From: Anaerostipes rhamnosivorans
GTDB lineage: Bacteria; Bacillota; Clostridia; Lachnospirales; Lachnospiraceae
DNA: 64,000 bases
Assembly (NCBI RefSeq): GCF_005280655.1
Contig: NZ_CP040058.1
Span: 281,001 to 345,000, forward strand
Direction: 5' to 3'
Positions 8,187 through 16,109 of this stretch are shown here, piece by piece (the stretch's first letter is position 1; each line of letters starts with the position of its first letter). Position numbers and translations under genes: made by a program. The notes under the pieces were generated by a model, which did no database searches, was not told where the DNA came from, and worked only from the letters and a program-made list of their open reading frames with translations.

Positions 8187-9215
8187 ATGGGAAAAATAAT
8201 GACATTTGGGGAGATCATGCTGAGACTGTCCCCTCCGGGAAACCAGAGATTTATCCAGGCCTCTTCCTTTGACGTTACCTATGGGGGAACAGAGGCAAAC
8301 ATTGCGGTGGGCCTTTCAAACTACGGGCATGAGGTCCGTTATGTGACAAAACTGCCCGCAAATGCCATCGGTGACTGTGCGGCAGCCACGCTGAGAAAGT
8401 CCGGTGTGGACTGTTCCGGCATCCAATTCGGCGGACAAAGGCTGGGCACGTATTTTTTGGAAAACGGGGTTTCCGTAAGGCCTTCCAGCGTTGTGTATGA
8501 CAGGGCAGGCTCTGCTATGGCGGAGGCAGATCCTTCAGACTTTGACTGGGACCGGATTATGGGAGACACAGAGTGGTTCCATACGTCTGGGATCACTCCG
8601 GTGATTAGTAAAAATGCGGCCCAGATTACTTTGGAGGCGCTGAAGGCTGCAAAAAAAAGAGGGATCAGAACATCCTTTGACTTAAACTACCGGGCTAAGC
8701 TTTGGACAAAGGATAAGACAGAAAAGCAAAGCATTATGCGGGAGCTGATGAAATATGTGGATATCTGTTTTGGAAATGCCAGGGACGCCGCGCTGGTGCT
8801 TGGCTATGAGGAAGACGGACTGGACTTTATCAACGGAGATTATCAGGTCTGCGTGGATGAGGAACGTATGCAGAATGTGAGAAAGACTTATGGATTTACT
8901 TATCTGGTCAGCTCGCTGAGGGAAAGCATCTCCGCCTCTGACAACCGGTATGGCGCAGAGGTGGCTGGTGATTCTGGTCTTTACCGGGGAAGGCGGTATA
9001 TGGTGCATATTGTGGACCGGGTAGGATCAGGAGATGCGTTTGCCGCAGGCTTTATCCACGGGATCATGGAAGGCTGGGCACCGGAAAAGGCGCTGGAGTT
9101 TGCCACTGCATCTGCGGCGGTGAAGCACACCATTCCGGGGGATATGAACTATGTGAGTACTGAGGAGATAGAAGCCCTGGCAGAAAGCGGCGGGGCCGGC
9201 AGAGTTGTGAGATGA
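8187..9215 (+). CDS. PfkB-family sugar kinase, 2-keto-3-deoxygluconate kinase type
   Basis: The 342-residue ribokinase-fold enzyme starts GEIMLRLSPPGNQRF and has the YGGTEANIAVGL substrate segment, FDLNYRAKLW and the DRVGSGDAFAAG motif with catalytic Asp283. These match bacterial KdgK, which phosphorylates KDG to KDPG, the substrate of the preceding aldolase. It lies 13 bp downstream of that gene and is the last gene before a strong terminator. The assignment as KDG kinase rests on motif similarity plus context. Confidence 0.87.
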   Translation: MGKIMTFGEIMLRLSPPGNQRFIQASSFDVTYGGTEANIAVGLSNYGHEVRYVTKLPANAIGDCAAATLRKSGVDCSGIQFGGQRLGTYFLENGVSVRPSSVVYDRAGSAMAEADPSDFDWDRIMGDTEWFHTSGITPVISKNAAQITLEALKAAKKRGIRTSFDLNYRAKLWTKDKTEKQSIMRELMKYVDICFGNARDAALVLGYEEDGLDFINGDYQVCVDEERMQNVRKTYGFTYLVSSLRESISASDNRYGAEVAGDSGLYRGRRYMVHIVDRVGSGDAFAAGFIHGIMEGWAPEKALEFATASAAVKHTIPGDMNYVSTEEIEALAESGGAGRVVR

Positions 9216-9233
9216 TATAATGAAGATAAAGAA

Positions 9234-9264
9234 GGGCCAGACATGAGGGTGTCTGGCCTTTTTT
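9234..9264 (+). terminator. Terminator of the sugar-acid operon
   Basis: GGCCAGAC (9235-9242) and GTCTGGCC (9251-9258) pair perfectly and are followed by six T. The T-run is also the left flank of repeat copy A. Confidence 0.92.
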
Positions 9265-9437
9265 GTTCCATAGGAAAGTTCTCCCTATGGAACAAAAAAG
9301 CCCTGCGGGCATTATGCACACAAATGCGTGAGGAAATCATTTGACTGCGTCAAATCGCATTTGGCGCGCAAAGTTGCCAAGCCCCTCAAAGAGTGAGGGG
9401 TTGGGATGTTGAAGTGGGCTTGCCCACTTTGTTCCAG
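9259..9437. repeat. Dispersed hairpin element, copy A (longest copy)
   Basis: TTTTTTGTTCCATAGG (9259-9274) pairs with CCTATGGAACAAAAAA (9284-9299) in a 16-bp stem with a 9-base loop. A mini-hairpin GCCCTGCGGGC (9300-9310) and the box ATTATGCACACAAATGCGTG (9311-9330) follow. Copy A continues with three more hairpins: TTTGAC/GTCAAA, CCCCTC/GAGGGG and GTGGGC/GCCCAC, the last near 9414-9427. On the minus strand GCCCGCAGGGC followed by TTTTTT could serve as a small terminator. It lies between converging genes. Related copies are at 23307, 29785, 36585 and 44536. Confidence 0.75.
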
Positions 9438-9442
9438 TTGGA

Positions 9443-11191
9443 TCAAATATCAAAGGTCTCAAGGCCCTCAAACTGCATCTTATAATATTTTGCGTAAATA
9501 CCATCCTGTTTTAGAAGCTCTCTGTGGGAGCCACGTTCCTGGATGGTATGGCTGTCAATGACAAGGATCTCATCGGCATGCTTGATCGTAGACAGCCGAT
9601 GGGCGATGGTCACGGTAGTTCTGTTTTTGGACAGTTCCTCCAGGCTTTTTTGAATATGGCGCTCACTTTCATTGTCCAGGGCACTGGTGGCTTCATCCAG
9701 GATCAAGATCGGCGGGTTCTTTAAGAAGACCCGGGCGATGGATATGCGCTGTTTCTGGCCTCCGGACAGACGGGTTCCCCGCTCCCCTACAAACGTATCA
9801 TATCCGTCAGGCAGATCCATGATAAAGTCATGGATATTGGCTTTCTTAGCGGCTTCTATGATTTCCTCCATGCCAGCCTCAGGATTGCCATAAGCAATGT
9901 TTTCCCGTACACTTCCTCCGAACAGATAGACGTCCTGCTGGACGATACCTATGGAATTTCTGAGGCTCTTAAGAGTTATGTTCCGAATGTCCTGTCCCCC
10001 GATGGAAATGGTGCCCTGGCTCACATCATAAAACCGAGGCAGCAGAGAGCAGATTGTTGTTTTCCCTCCGCCGGACGGGCCCACTAAGGCTACGGATTTT
10101 CCGGCCTCAATTTCAAAGGAGATATGGTTTAGCACCACTTCATTATCCTCATAGCTGAAGCTGACATCCTCATAGGAGATGTTTCCGGCCGGATTATTGA
10201 TCGGTGCCGCATCTGTAAGGTCCACGATCTCCGGTTCTGTCTCAATGATATCCTGGAATCTCCGGAAACCGGACAGCCCTTTCTGCATCATCTCAGTCAG
10301 TTCCACAAGAATCTGGATGGGACTGATAAAAATACCGATATACAAAGCGTACATAGCCAGATCCGCAGCAGTCATTTCTCCGGCAGCGATGAAGCAGCCG
10401 CCGGCCACAAGAGTCACCAGATACATCAGGCCTTGGAAGAAAGTATTGCCTCCCTGAAAGGTTCCCATGGCCCTGTAGTTGTCCTGCTTGGACCGCAGAA
10501 AACCTTCATTACCCTGGTGAAACTTTTCCCGTTCGATGTCCTCGTTGGCAAAAGACTGGACAATCCGGATCCCTGCAAGAGAATCCTGCAGTGTGGCGTT
10601 GATGTTCCCTATCTTTTTCCGGTTATCCAGAAAGGTGGCCTGCATCCGTTTGTTCTGGAGTGCCGAAAAGAAAATCATGAAAATGACCACAGCGCATAAG
10701 ATCAGCGCCAGCTTCCACTGGATCATAAACAGGAAGATAAAGGAGCCGATGATCTTTACAACAGAAATAAATAGATTTTCCGGGCCGTGATGGGCAAACT
10801 CCGAGATGTCAAACAGATCGGAGACAAGCCGGCTCATCATCTGTCCGGTGTTATTTTTGTCATAGTAGGAAAAAGAGAGATTTTCATAGTGTTCAAACAG
10901 CTCTCTTCTCATGTCCCGTTCCATCCGGGCGCCCATGATATGTCCCTGGCAGCTGACATAATACTTGCACAGGGCCTGCAGGATGTAGAAGATCAGGAGG
11001 ATGGCTCCGATGATAAAAATATTCTTCAGGATAATGGAACTTTCCTCTAAAAACAAAGTGTTTGTCAGCGTGCGCAGTATCTGCGGATATGCCAGATCCA
11101 CAATACTGATAAAGGCGGCACAGAACAGATCAAAAAAGAAAACAGCCTTGTAGGGGCCGTAATATTTGATAAATTTTTTAAACGTATCCAT
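9443..11191 (-). CDS. ABC exporter, fused permease and ATPase (MsbA/LmrA type)
   Basis: In the 582-residue protein, residues 1-310 carry six membrane segments of a type IV exporter domain. Residues 335-570 form the nucleotide-binding domain with Walker A GPSGGGKT (371-378), signature LSGGQ (475-479) and Walker B ILILDE (495-500). It should work as a homodimer, or pair with a distant partner, to pump lipids, drugs or peptides out of the cell. It stands alone on the minus strand, divergent from the Xre regulator at 11355 with a shared 160-bp control region, so that regulator could influence it. The substrate is unknown. Confidence 0.92.
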   Translation of the reverse strand: MDTFKKFIKYYGPYKAVFFFDLFCAAFISIVDLAYPQILRTLTNTLFLEESSIILKNIFIIGAILLIFYILQALCKYYVSCQGHIMGARMERDMRRELFEHYENLSFSYYDKNNTGQMMSRLVSDLFDISEFAHHGPENLFISVVKIIGSFIFLFMIQWKLALILCAVVIFMIFFSALQNKRMQATFLDNRKKIGNINATLQDSLAGIRIVQSFANEDIEREKFHQGNEGFLRSKQDNYRAMGTFQGGNTFFQGLMYLVTLVAGGCFIAAGEMTAADLAMYALYIGIFISPIQILVELTEMMQKGLSGFRRFQDIIETEPEIVDLTDAAPINNPAGNISYEDVSFSYEDNEVVLNHISFEIEAGKSVALVGPSGGGKTTICSLLPRFYDVSQGTISIGGQDIRNITLKSLRNSIGIVQQDVYLFGGSVRENIAYGNPEAGMEEIIEAAKKANIHDFIMDLPDGYDTFVGERGTRLSGGQKQRISIARVFLKNPPILILDEATSALDNESERHIQKSLEELSKNRTTVTIAHRLSTIKHADEILVIDSHTIQERGSHRELLKQDGIYAKYYKMQFEGLETFDI

Positions 11192-11286
11192 GGTTTAGGA
11201 CTCCATTCTAATATAGAAAGTAAAAGTGTCAGTAAAGATTCTAACACAAGGAAAAAAATATGTAAATAAGACAATGTAAAATGTAC

Positions 11287-11337
11287 TTGACATTACATGT
11301 AAAGTAAACTATACTCAAGATGTAAAGCAAACTATAC
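11287..11337 (+). promoter_or_regulatory. Promoter of the Xre gene with tandem 17-bp operator-like repeats
   Basis: TTGACA (11287-11292), a 17-bp spacer and TATACT (11310-11315) form a strong promoter. TGTAAAGTAAACTATAC (11299-11315) is repeated as TGTAAAGCAAACTATAC (11321-11337) with a 22-bp period. The first copy overlaps the -10 box. TTACATGTAA (11293-11302) is a perfect palindrome inside the spacer. Autoregulation by the Xre protein is the simplest reading (inference). Confidence 0.75.
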
Positions 11338-11354
11338 AAAAAAGGGCGTGACGT

Positions 11355-11564
11355 ATGAAAACAAGAATACAGGAACTGAGAAAGGAAAAGAGGGTAACGC
11401 AGATGGAACTGGCAGAATCTGTAGATGTGACCCGGCAGACGATCATATCCCTGGAAAACGGCAGATATAAGGCTTCACTGGTATTGGCTCACAAGATTGC
11501 CCAGTTCTTTGGAGTAACGATCGAGGACATTTTTATATTTGATCAGGAGGAGGAGAATTTATGA
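11355..11564 (+). CDS. Small Xre-family DNA-binding regulator
   Basis: The 69-residue protein is almost entirely one helix-turn-helix domain (TQMELAESVDVTRQTIISLENG), of the YozG/HigA-like short Cro type found next to membrane proteins in Firmicutes. It overlaps the next gene by four bases (ATGA). That pairing of a mini-Xre with a small multi-spanning membrane protein is common, and its role is usually unknown. The repeats at 11299-11337 are its likely operator. Confidence 0.9.
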   Translation: MKTRIQELRKEKRVTQMELAESVDVTRQTIISLENGRYKASLVLAHKIAQFFGVTIEDIFIFDQEEENL

Positions 11565-12040
11565 TAGGATTATTTTGCGCAAGCAATGCGAAAAACGATG
11601 AAGAGTATAGGAAAGCAGTGAAGAAAAAACAGAGATACCTGATTTATCTGTTCATAGCAGGCGCGGTGACATTGGCAGTCTCACTTCTGGCCCACAGTTA
11701 TTGGGATGTTCAGATCAATGAGCATATGCTGGGTGCATATGCAGGGGTGGGGACAGGTCTGATGGCAGCAGCCCTGGTACTGTGGATCCGGTTTCAGCTG
11801 GTCTTAAAAAACCCTGCCAAATTAAAGGAACTTCGGCTTTCCAATACTGATGAGAGAAATCAGGAAATAGGCAAGAAGGCATACCGGTTTGCGGCCACTG
11901 CATTGATTATAGCTCTCTATGGGACCTGGCTCATCGGCGGTCTCTGGTATCCGGTACTTACAAAGATCGTGGGTGTTCTCGTGTGGGTATTCTTGATCAC
12001 TTATGTAGTCTCCTACAAAGTGTTTGAGCGCAGAATGTAA
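11561..12040 (+). CDS. Small four-helix membrane protein of unknown function, coupled to Xre
   Basis: The 159-residue protein has four predicted membrane helices, near residues 27-45, 60-80, 108-125 and 132-150. Its soluble loop carries KLKELRLSNTDERNQEIGKKA, a pattern seen in DUF2178-like Firmicutes membrane proteins. It starts four bases before the end of the regulator gene. I cannot assign a biochemical role; a sensor or partner for the regulator is one option. Confidence 0.8.
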   Translation: MIGLFCASNAKNDEEYRKAVKKKQRYLIYLFIAGAVTLAVSLLAHSYWDVQINEHMLGAYAGVGTGLMAAALVLWIRFQLVLKNPAKLKELRLSNTDERNQEIGKKAYRFAATALIIALYGTWLIGGLWYPVLTKIVGVLVWVFLITYVVSYKVFERRM

Positions 12041-12046
12041 ACAAAT

Positions 12047-12081
12047 AAAAAGTACGCCTGATATAAGCTGGGCGTACTTTT
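12047..12081. terminator. Bidirectional terminator between convergent genes
   Basis: AAAAGTACGCC (12047-12057) and GGCGTACTTTT (12071-12081) pair perfectly. A-rich and T-rich flanks let it work for both strands. Confidence 0.88.
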
Positions 12082-12084
12082 CAG

Positions 12085-12645
12085 TTACATAGGTTTTAGA
12101 TTTTTGTTAAGCCGGCCGACCATCCATAAGATCCGCTTTTCCCGGCCGGCATCGGTCTTTGCATCAAAATAAGCCTTAGTGTAAGTTTTTTTAACAGACG
12201 GTGACATTGCCTGAAAGTTTGTATATGCAGGTTCATACTCTTTTAACAGAGCGGATAAAGAAGCGATCTGTTCTTCTGTGACGGCCGGAGATTTCGGGGC
12301 ATCCCATTGGCCGTTTTTTTTGGCTTTCTCTATTTTTGTTCTGCCATCATCGGTCATAAGCCCTTGTTCCTCAAGGCTTTTCACCAACTTTTTATTTTTT
12401 TCAGACCACTTACTGTTTTCTCTGCGCGAAGAAAAATATTTTTTGTAGGTTTTGTCATCGATCTTCTGCATCTTTCCATCAATCCATCCAAAGCACAGGG
12501 CCTCCTCAAGCGCTTCACCTGCTTTTATGGTTTTTGGACCGCCTGCTTTGCCGAATAAAAGCCAAATACCGGCACTTGACCGGCCATTGTCAGACAGCCA
12601 TTTCCGAAAGTCCGCCCGACTGGCGAATTGTTTAGGTTCACTCAA
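12085..12645 (-). CDS. YdeI/OmdA-family protein
   Basis: The 186-residue protein matches the YdeI-type family, with an N-terminal ASRADFRKWLSDNG helix, GIWLLFGKAG, the ALCFGWIDGK motif and the C-terminal bundle ending RILWMVGRLNKNLKPM. Such proteins have been linked to bacteriocin or peptide stress tolerance, but the mechanism is not established. It lies 23 bp downstream of the ABC-class ATPase gene on the same strand and probably shares its transcript. Confidence 0.82.
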   Translation of the reverse strand: MSEPKQFASRADFRKWLSDNGRSSAGIWLLFGKAGGPKTIKAGEALEEALCFGWIDGKMQKIDDKTYKKYFSSRRENSKWSEKNKKLVKSLEEQGLMTDDGRTKIEKAKKNGQWDAPKSPAVTEEQIASLSALLKEYEPAYTNFQAMSPSVKKTYTKAYFDAKTDAGREKRILWMVGRLNKNLKPM

Positions 12646-12668
12646 AATAAAGCCCTCCTTTTTTGATC

Positions 12669-14366
12669 TTAAAGTTTTCGATACCGGTTAAATGCCGCAA
12701 ACACTTCCTGCTTTCTCGGTTCAGCTAGATTGGACTTCACATATCCACAGTCAAGGATTGCCGCTAGGCCTTTTGTCTCTATGATCCGCATCAGTTCTTC
12801 CACAATCTGCCGAAGATCCTTCCGGCCGTCGATCAGATGAAGCTGGGCATACAGAAGTGCATACGCGAGCGCCGTAGTCTGTTCAGCATCACAGAGCTGT
12901 TCCGTATATCTTAAGTCTACAGTCTCTTTATTAATTTGGAACGCATCCTTTCCCAGTGTTTTCAACTTGTTTCTTCCGTTTTTCGTAAAGGAACGGTTAC
13001 TCTGGATGATACGGCAAAATGATGGATTCTCCGGCATTTTTTCTGGGAGCGTCACCAAAGGAAAGGCTTTGGCCTCTTCTTTTGCAAAGGCAGTGATTTC
13101 TTTCGGCACGTATCGGTCCATCTGCAGGATATGATCGGCAACCTGGAAATAGGCACCGGAACTTCCGGCAACAATGATGGAAGAGATCCCGTGGTCCTCA
13201 TACAATCCTTGAACCCGCTCAATGAACGGCGTGATCGGTTCAAGATCCCGGTGGACCACTCTCTGCATCAGTTCGTCCCGAATCATAAAGTTGGTGGCGC
13301 TGGTATCCTCATCGATGAGGAACAGGGAAGTTCCGGCTTCCATGCTTTCCACCACATTGGCGGCCTGGGAAGTACTTCCGCTGGCATCCTCTGTGGAGAA
13401 GGAAGAGGTATCCTTGCCGTTTGGAAGGTTGTTGATAAACAGAGAAATATCTGTGTTTTTAATACTGCGCCCGTCCTCGGCCCGGAGTTTCACGGCTGTG
13501 TCATCGGTGATCACATATTCCCTTCCGTCATTTTTTATATGATTGTACACGCCCAGTTCCAGAGCTTTTAAAAGAGTAGATTTCCCGTGGTATCCGCCTC
13601 CTACGATGAGAGTGATGCCTTTTGGGACTCCCATTCCGGTAAGGGGACCGTGATGGGGCAGGTTAAGAGTGACCTTCAGGGAATCAGGAGAATGAAAAGC
13701 CACCGCCTGCTTCATCGGGCGGGAAGAAACACCGCTTTCCCTGGGTAGGATGGAACCGTCTGCCACGAATGCGCAGAGGCCCAGTTTTGGAAGCTGCTCC
13801 CGGATATACTGTTGGTCTTCAGAAAGATCGGCCACTTCTTTTATGACCCTTTTATTTAACCTATTATAATAGAAGGAAGAGCGCACACATTCCGGCAGGA
13901 AATCGAACAGGATCTTAATCAGTTCAAAGGCGGCGATGGTTCGTCCTCTGGCCGGGAATCCAACCTCAAAGTGAACGGAGAGATTACCGGAGGAAGGATC
14001 CATGGACAAAGCGGTGCGGGATAAGATCTCCTGTCCGCACCTGCTGACAGAGATAAGCCCGCTTTTTCCGGAGCCTTTGGCTTTGAAGTTAAAAGACTCT
14101 AGTTTTTTTGCGAACAAGCGTGTCAGATGATCCTGAAGGGCAATGCGCTTATGAGGCAGGTCAAACAGGGAAGACGGAAATCCGGCCGTTGAGCCGGGAA
14201 TCACGGCACTCAGTTTGGAAGGAGATGCAAAAGGATCTCCCTGTACGTGGTCAATATTCAGCACATAGCCGTCAAAACGATAGCTGCCTCTTGTGTCTTT
14301 ATATGTGGGATAACCTTTATGGTCGATCCTCTGTAACAATGCTTTTAAATCATCAGATGTCTTCAT
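12669..14366 (-). CDS. Predicted ABC-class P-loop ATPase (COG3044 family)
   Basis: The 565-residue soluble protein has a long N-terminal domain, then Walker A GGGYHGKSTLL near residue 255, and SLFLIDEDTSATNFMIRD as Walker B with its follow-on. This is the layout of the ABC_ATPase/COG3044 family. Those proteins lack membrane parts and are thought to act on nucleic acid or RNA; function is not settled. No transport partner is encoded nearby. ATG at 14366 is preceded by an AAAGG-like site. Confidence 0.85.
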   Translation of the reverse strand: MKTSDDLKALLQRIDHKGYPTYKDTRGSYRFDGYVLNIDHVQGDPFASPSKLSAVIPGSTAGFPSSLFDLPHKRIALQDHLTRLFAKKLESFNFKAKGSGKSGLISVSRCGQEILSRTALSMDPSSGNLSVHFEVGFPARGRTIAAFELIKILFDFLPECVRSSFYYNRLNKRVIKEVADLSEDQQYIREQLPKLGLCAFVADGSILPRESGVSSRPMKQAVAFHSPDSLKVTLNLPHHGPLTGMGVPKGITLIVGGGYHGKSTLLKALELGVYNHIKNDGREYVITDDTAVKLRAEDGRSIKNTDISLFINNLPNGKDTSSFSTEDASGSTSQAANVVESMEAGTSLFLIDEDTSATNFMIRDELMQRVVHRDLEPITPFIERVQGLYEDHGISSIIVAGSSGAYFQVADHILQMDRYVPKEITAFAKEEAKAFPLVTLPEKMPENPSFCRIIQSNRSFTKNGRNKLKTLGKDAFQINKETVDLRYTEQLCDAEQTTALAYALLYAQLHLIDGRKDLRQIVEELMRIIETKGLAAILDCGYVKSNLAEPRKQEVFAAFNRYRKL

Positions 14367-14501
14367 AATGAATAAACCTTTCTATCATGGATATTAACAC
14401 TTCTTAGAGTAAGTATCCCACGATTAAAAAGAGCCGTCAATGCGGACCACGATTTTTTGTTTTATGGACGCAGGGCACACTGTATTCTATGCCTTCCGGG
14501 C

Positions 14502-14530
14502 TTGGCGTGCTTAGCACGTTAAGGTATAAT
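14502..14530 (+). promoter_or_regulatory. Promoter of the EFR1 gene
   Basis: TTGGCG (14502-14507), a 17-bp spacer and TATAAT (14525-14530). The 14367-14501 stretch upstream holds no gene I can support. Confidence 0.75.
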
Positions 14531-14579
14531 GTTTTTAATAGTATTTACTTATGGATCTGGTTCAAAGGAGGGTTTAGTT

Positions 14580-15410
14580 ATGGAATGTAAGAGAGTTTGG
14601 GCAGTCTATTTCAGTGCCACAGATACAACAAAAAAGATTGTCACAGTTTTGGCAAAGGAGGCGGCCAGAACACTGCGTGTCCCGTATCACGAGTATGACT
14701 TTACGCTGCCTGGTGCAAGAAAAGAGCTCCTCGTTTTTGAACCTGAGGATCTTGTGGTTTTTGGAACACCGGTCTATGCAGGCAGGGTGCCCAATGTGCT
14801 GCTTGGATTCCTAAGGGATTATATCAAGGGAAATCATGCCCTGGCAGTGCCGGTCACAGTCTATGGAAACCGGAATTACGACGACGCGCTGATAGAACTC
14901 CGCGACCTGCTGGAACAAAACCACTTTTACACCATTGCTGCGGGAGCCTTTGTGGGAGAACACGCATTTTCCAGGACACTGGGAAAAGACCGGCCGGACC
15001 ACAAGGATGTCAGCCTGGCCAGGGAGTTTGCGTATGGACTCTGTCAGCGTCTCAAAATGTATGAGAAGGAGGATTTTGTACACCCTGTGTATGTGAAGGG
15101 AACGCCGGCACCGTACAGAGGGTATTATCAGCCCCGTGACAGAAAGGGAACCTTCATTGATATCAGAAAAGTGAAGCCTTTGACTTCAGGGGACTGTGAT
15201 GGATGCGGCATCTGCGCTGAGGTCTGTCCTATGGGATCTATAAACCGTGAGGACGTGAAAACAGTAAACGGCATCTGCATCAAATGCGGGGCTTGTATCA
15301 AGAAATGTCCAAGGCAGGCCAGATATTATGAGGATGAAGGATATCTGTACCACAAGACAGAGCTGGAAGAGCAGTATACAGAGCGGGCGGAACCTGAGAT
15401 ATTTTTCTAG
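14580..15410 (+). CDS. EFR1-family flavodoxin-ferredoxin fusion
   Basis: The 276-residue protein begins at ATG 14580 after AAAGGAGG; the ATG at 14529 is too early. The N-terminal half is a flavodoxin-like domain (VYFSATDTTKKIVTV at the FMN phosphate site, VVFGTPVYAGRVPNV). The C-terminal end carries two [4Fe-4S] motifs, CDGCGICAEVCP and CIKCGACIKKCP. EFR1 proteins are presumed electron carriers in anaerobes; the partner is unknown. The HAD gene follows 21 bp later. Confidence 0.9.
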   Translation: MECKRVWAVYFSATDTTKKIVTVLAKEAARTLRVPYHEYDFTLPGARKELLVFEPEDLVVFGTPVYAGRVPNVLLGFLRDYIKGNHALAVPVTVYGNRNYDDALIELRDLLEQNHFYTIAAGAFVGEHAFSRTLGKDRPDHKDVSLAREFAYGLCQRLKMYEKEDFVHPVYVKGTPAPYRGYYQPRDRKGTFIDIRKVKPLTSGDCDGCGICAEVCPMGSINREDVKTVNGICIKCGACIKKCPRQARYYEDEGYLYHKTELEEQYTERAEPEIFF

Positions 15411-15431
15411 ACAGACAGTTAGGAGGACGGA

Positions 15432-16037
15432 ATGATAAAAAATGTGATATTTGACATTGGAAATGTCCTGGCGGATTTTGCGTGGGAGCAGTTATTCCAC
15501 AGACTTGGATTTGAGGGGGAAACGTTTGAGCATATGGCAGATGCCACGGTGAGAGGGCCTTACTGGCAGGAGTTTGACCGCGGGGCCATGTCTGACCAGG
15601 AGATCGTAGAAGGGTTCTATTCCTTGGCGCCTAAATACAAGAAACAGATTGATCTGTTTTATGAGCATATTCATGAGATGACGGAGGAATATCCTTATGC
15701 GGCTGAGTGGGTCAGAAGTCTGAGGGCAGAGGGCTATTCTGTATACATTCTCAGTAATTACGGCAAAACATCATTTGAGAATCGAAAAGAACCATTTTCC
15801 TTTCTCGCTGAGGCAGACGGAAGTCTGATCTCCTATGAGGTGCTGTCAGTGAAGCCGGAAAGAGAGATCTATCAGGCGCTGGAAGAAAGATACAGCATCA
15901 CCCCTCAGGAGTCTGTTTTTATTGATGACCTGGAGGTAAACGTTGAAGCGGCAAGGAACTATGGGTATTCAGGAATCATATTTAAGAGCAGGGACCAGGC
16001 AGAGGAGGAACTTAAGAAGCTCAATCTCATAAAATAA
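15432..16037 (+). CDS. HAD-superfamily IA hydrolase
   Basis: The 201-residue protein starts with motif I FDIGNVLADF (nucleophile Asp8), has motif II LSNYG, a lysine in SVKPEREIY and motif IV VFIDDLEVNVEAA. This is the YihX/epoxide-hydrolase-like branch, in which the second motif I position is Gly rather than Asp. It should be a small-molecule phosphatase. A short spacing to the EFR1 gene suggests cotranscription. Confidence 0.88.
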   Translation: MIKNVIFDIGNVLADFAWEQLFHRLGFEGETFEHMADATVRGPYWQEFDRGAMSDQEIVEGFYSLAPKYKKQIDLFYEHIHEMTEEYPYAAEWVRSLRAEGYSVYILSNYGKTSFENRKEPFSFLAEADGSLISYEVLSVKPEREIYQALEERYSITPQESVFIDDLEVNVEAARNYGYSGIIFKSRDQAEEELKKLNLIK

Positions 16038-16109
16038 TGATTGTGCAAAACCAGGTATATGCTTTATAATTTAAGGGCAGTAAGAAATACAAGGGAAGGG
16101 AGGAATAAA

